From NCBI GenBank assembly GCA_012800145.1, contig JAAZJW010000046.1, positions 1-5,721 of the forward strand: DNA of 5,721 nt, read 5' to 3'. Each line of letters opens with the position of its first letter. The stretch's first letter is position 1. Positions 5,181-5,721 of the stretch are shown here, piece after piece. The notes below the pieces were generated by a model. That model did no database searches. It had not been told where the DNA came from and saw only the letters and a program-made list of their open reading frames with translations. Position numbers and translations under genes: made by a program. Source of the stretch: Clostridiales bacterium (GTDB lineage: Bacteria > Bacillota > Clostridia > Peptostreptococcales > Natronincolaceae).

Positions 5181-5555
5181 ATGAAATCATTCGGTCAATT
5201 TCTACAGAGCGGGGACTGGAAAGGGGAAAAACACGTTCCTGTAATACATGCGCCTGAAACTGTAACAGCAGGGGAACCTTTTGAATTAAAAGTATCCGTA
5301 GGGGATGCCATCGGGCATCCAAACACGCTTGAACATTATATATCTTGGTTTAAGGTATTTTTCCATGCGGAAGGTGCTAAATTCCCGGCGGAACTTGCAA
5401 ATTTCAGATTTTCCGCCCATGGTGAAGGGGACAATTTTACAGACCCAGTTGGTTGCACACAGATAAGGCTGCAAAAATCCGGCACAATTTATGCTCAGAG
5501 TTATTGTAATATTCATGGGGTGTGGGAGAGCAGCAAGGAAATTGAAGTGAAATAG
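5181..5555 (+). CDS. sor: Superoxide reductase, one-iron (neelaredoxin) type
   Basis: Cytosolic oxygen-defence enzyme of 124 residues. It reduces superoxide to hydrogen peroxide without releasing O2, typically with electrons from rubredoxin. All active-site ligands of the Fe(His)4Cys centre are present: H18 in GEKHVPVI, H46 in GHPN, H52 in LEHYI, and C109 and H112 in YCNIHGVW. The conserved Glu-Lys pair before the first His (E16, K17) is also kept. The N-terminal rubredoxin-like iron domain of two-iron desulfoferrodoxins is absent, making this the short class. ATG 5181 is chosen because AAAGGA (5167-5172) sits 8 bases upstream and the protein then begins MKSFGQF like its relatives. The in-frame ATG at 5172 overlaps that site and would add three residues. 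The gene stands alone between two copies of a dispersed repeat. No clear T-tailed terminator follows it. Confidence 0.95.
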   Translation: MKSFGQFLQSGDWKGEKHVPVIHAPETVTAGEPFELKVSVGDAIGHPNTLEHYISWFKVFFHAEGAKFPAELANFRFSAHGEGDNFTDPVGCTQIRLQKSGTIYAQSYCNIHGVWESSKEIEVK

Positions 5556-5575
5556 ACGTGTAGGTCTGATAATAT

Positions 5576-5606
5576 TCAGTTGGTCGGTTGGTCAGGGGTC
5601 AGTTGG
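5576..5606 (+). repeat. Short G/T-rich repeats downstream of the superoxide reductase gene
   Basis: TCAGTTGG occurs at 5576-5583 and again at 5599-5606, with the related TCGGTTGGTCA between (5584-5594). Closely spaced GG runs (5582, 5586, 5590, then GGGG at 5595-5598) could form a two-layer G-quadruplex. The function is unknown, and the block lies in otherwise gene-free sequence. Confidence 0.4.
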
Positions 5607-5645
5607 CCAGGCCAGACACAAGGGGACATCAGACTGTGTGAAAAA

Positions 5646-5716
5646 TGTCATCCTGAGCGAAGCGAAGGATCTCAAATGGCCTAAAAACGAGATTCTTCGC
5701 TACACTCAGAATGACA
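5646..5716. repeat. Palindromic dispersed repeat (REP/MITE-like hairpin)
   Basis: The left arm (5646-5673) begins TGTCATCCTGAG and ends GAAGGATCTC. The right arm (5689-5716) is its reverse complement at 24 of 28 positions, around a 15-base spacer. A transcript of either strand would fold into a long hairpin. On the minus strand five T follow the hairpin (5645-5641), so it could terminate a leftward gene arriving from beyond the right edge. The arm resembles a repeat motif I recall as scattered between genes in many bacterial genomes. No transposase is visible, and only a degenerate copy (5026-5070) is elsewhere in the window. Confidence 0.8.
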
Positions 5717-5721
5717 AAAAG

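Noticed and set aside
5026..5721. Possible CRISPR array or composite transposon formed by the two GTCATCCTGAG repeats
   Set aside because: There are only two unlike copies, the spacing is irregular, there are no cas or transposase genes, and the intervening gene is a standard superoxide reductase.

Overview
The window reads as a piece of chromosome from a low-GC anaerobic member of the Bacillota, most likely class Clostridia. The evidence is AT-rich spacers, strong GG-rich ribosome binding sites, TTGACA/TATAAT-type promoters, a TPP riboswitch ahead of an ECF-type thiamine transporter, a clostridial-looking variant FolD, and an oxygen-detoxifying superoxide reductase of the kind anaerobes carry. 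The species cannot be fixed from the sequence.

Layout. The left two thirds (1-3831) is transcribed leftwards on the minus strand. From upstream to downstream it holds a dimeric-type dUTPase (3346-3831), a TM1586-type nitroreductase (2280-3110), folD (1352-2206) with a strong bidirectional terminator, and a glutamate-cysteine ligase-like enzyme (1-1185) that runs off the left edge. The last 1890 bases are plus strand. A strong extended -10 promoter, a TPP aptamer and an intrinsic terminator lead into thiT (4259-4957). A second terminator follows, then remnants of a dispersed palindromic repeat, then a one-iron superoxide reductase (5181-5555). A well-formed copy of the same repeat family ends the window (5646-5716). 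The dUTPase and thiT promoters are divergent, and about 130 bp between them is not convincingly explained.

How the genes fit together. There is no single pathway. The genes are mostly single or two-gene housekeeping units: one-carbon metabolism (folD), nucleotide-pool sanitation (dUTPase), vitamin uptake (thiT) and redox or oxygen defence (superoxide reductase, nitroreductase, gamma-glutamylcysteine synthesis). A near-consensus PerR box between the dUTPase and nitroreductase genes hints that the nitroreductase may belong to a peroxide-stress regulon.

I do not see a novel multi-gene system. The points most worth a second look are: a FolD lacking two of the three residues associated with cyclohydrolase chemistry; the PerR-like box; the ThiT N-terminal extension built on a short internal duplication; the superoxide reductase promoter seated in a repeat remnant; and a 16-bp perfect palindrome upstream of the glutamate-cysteine ligase gene.
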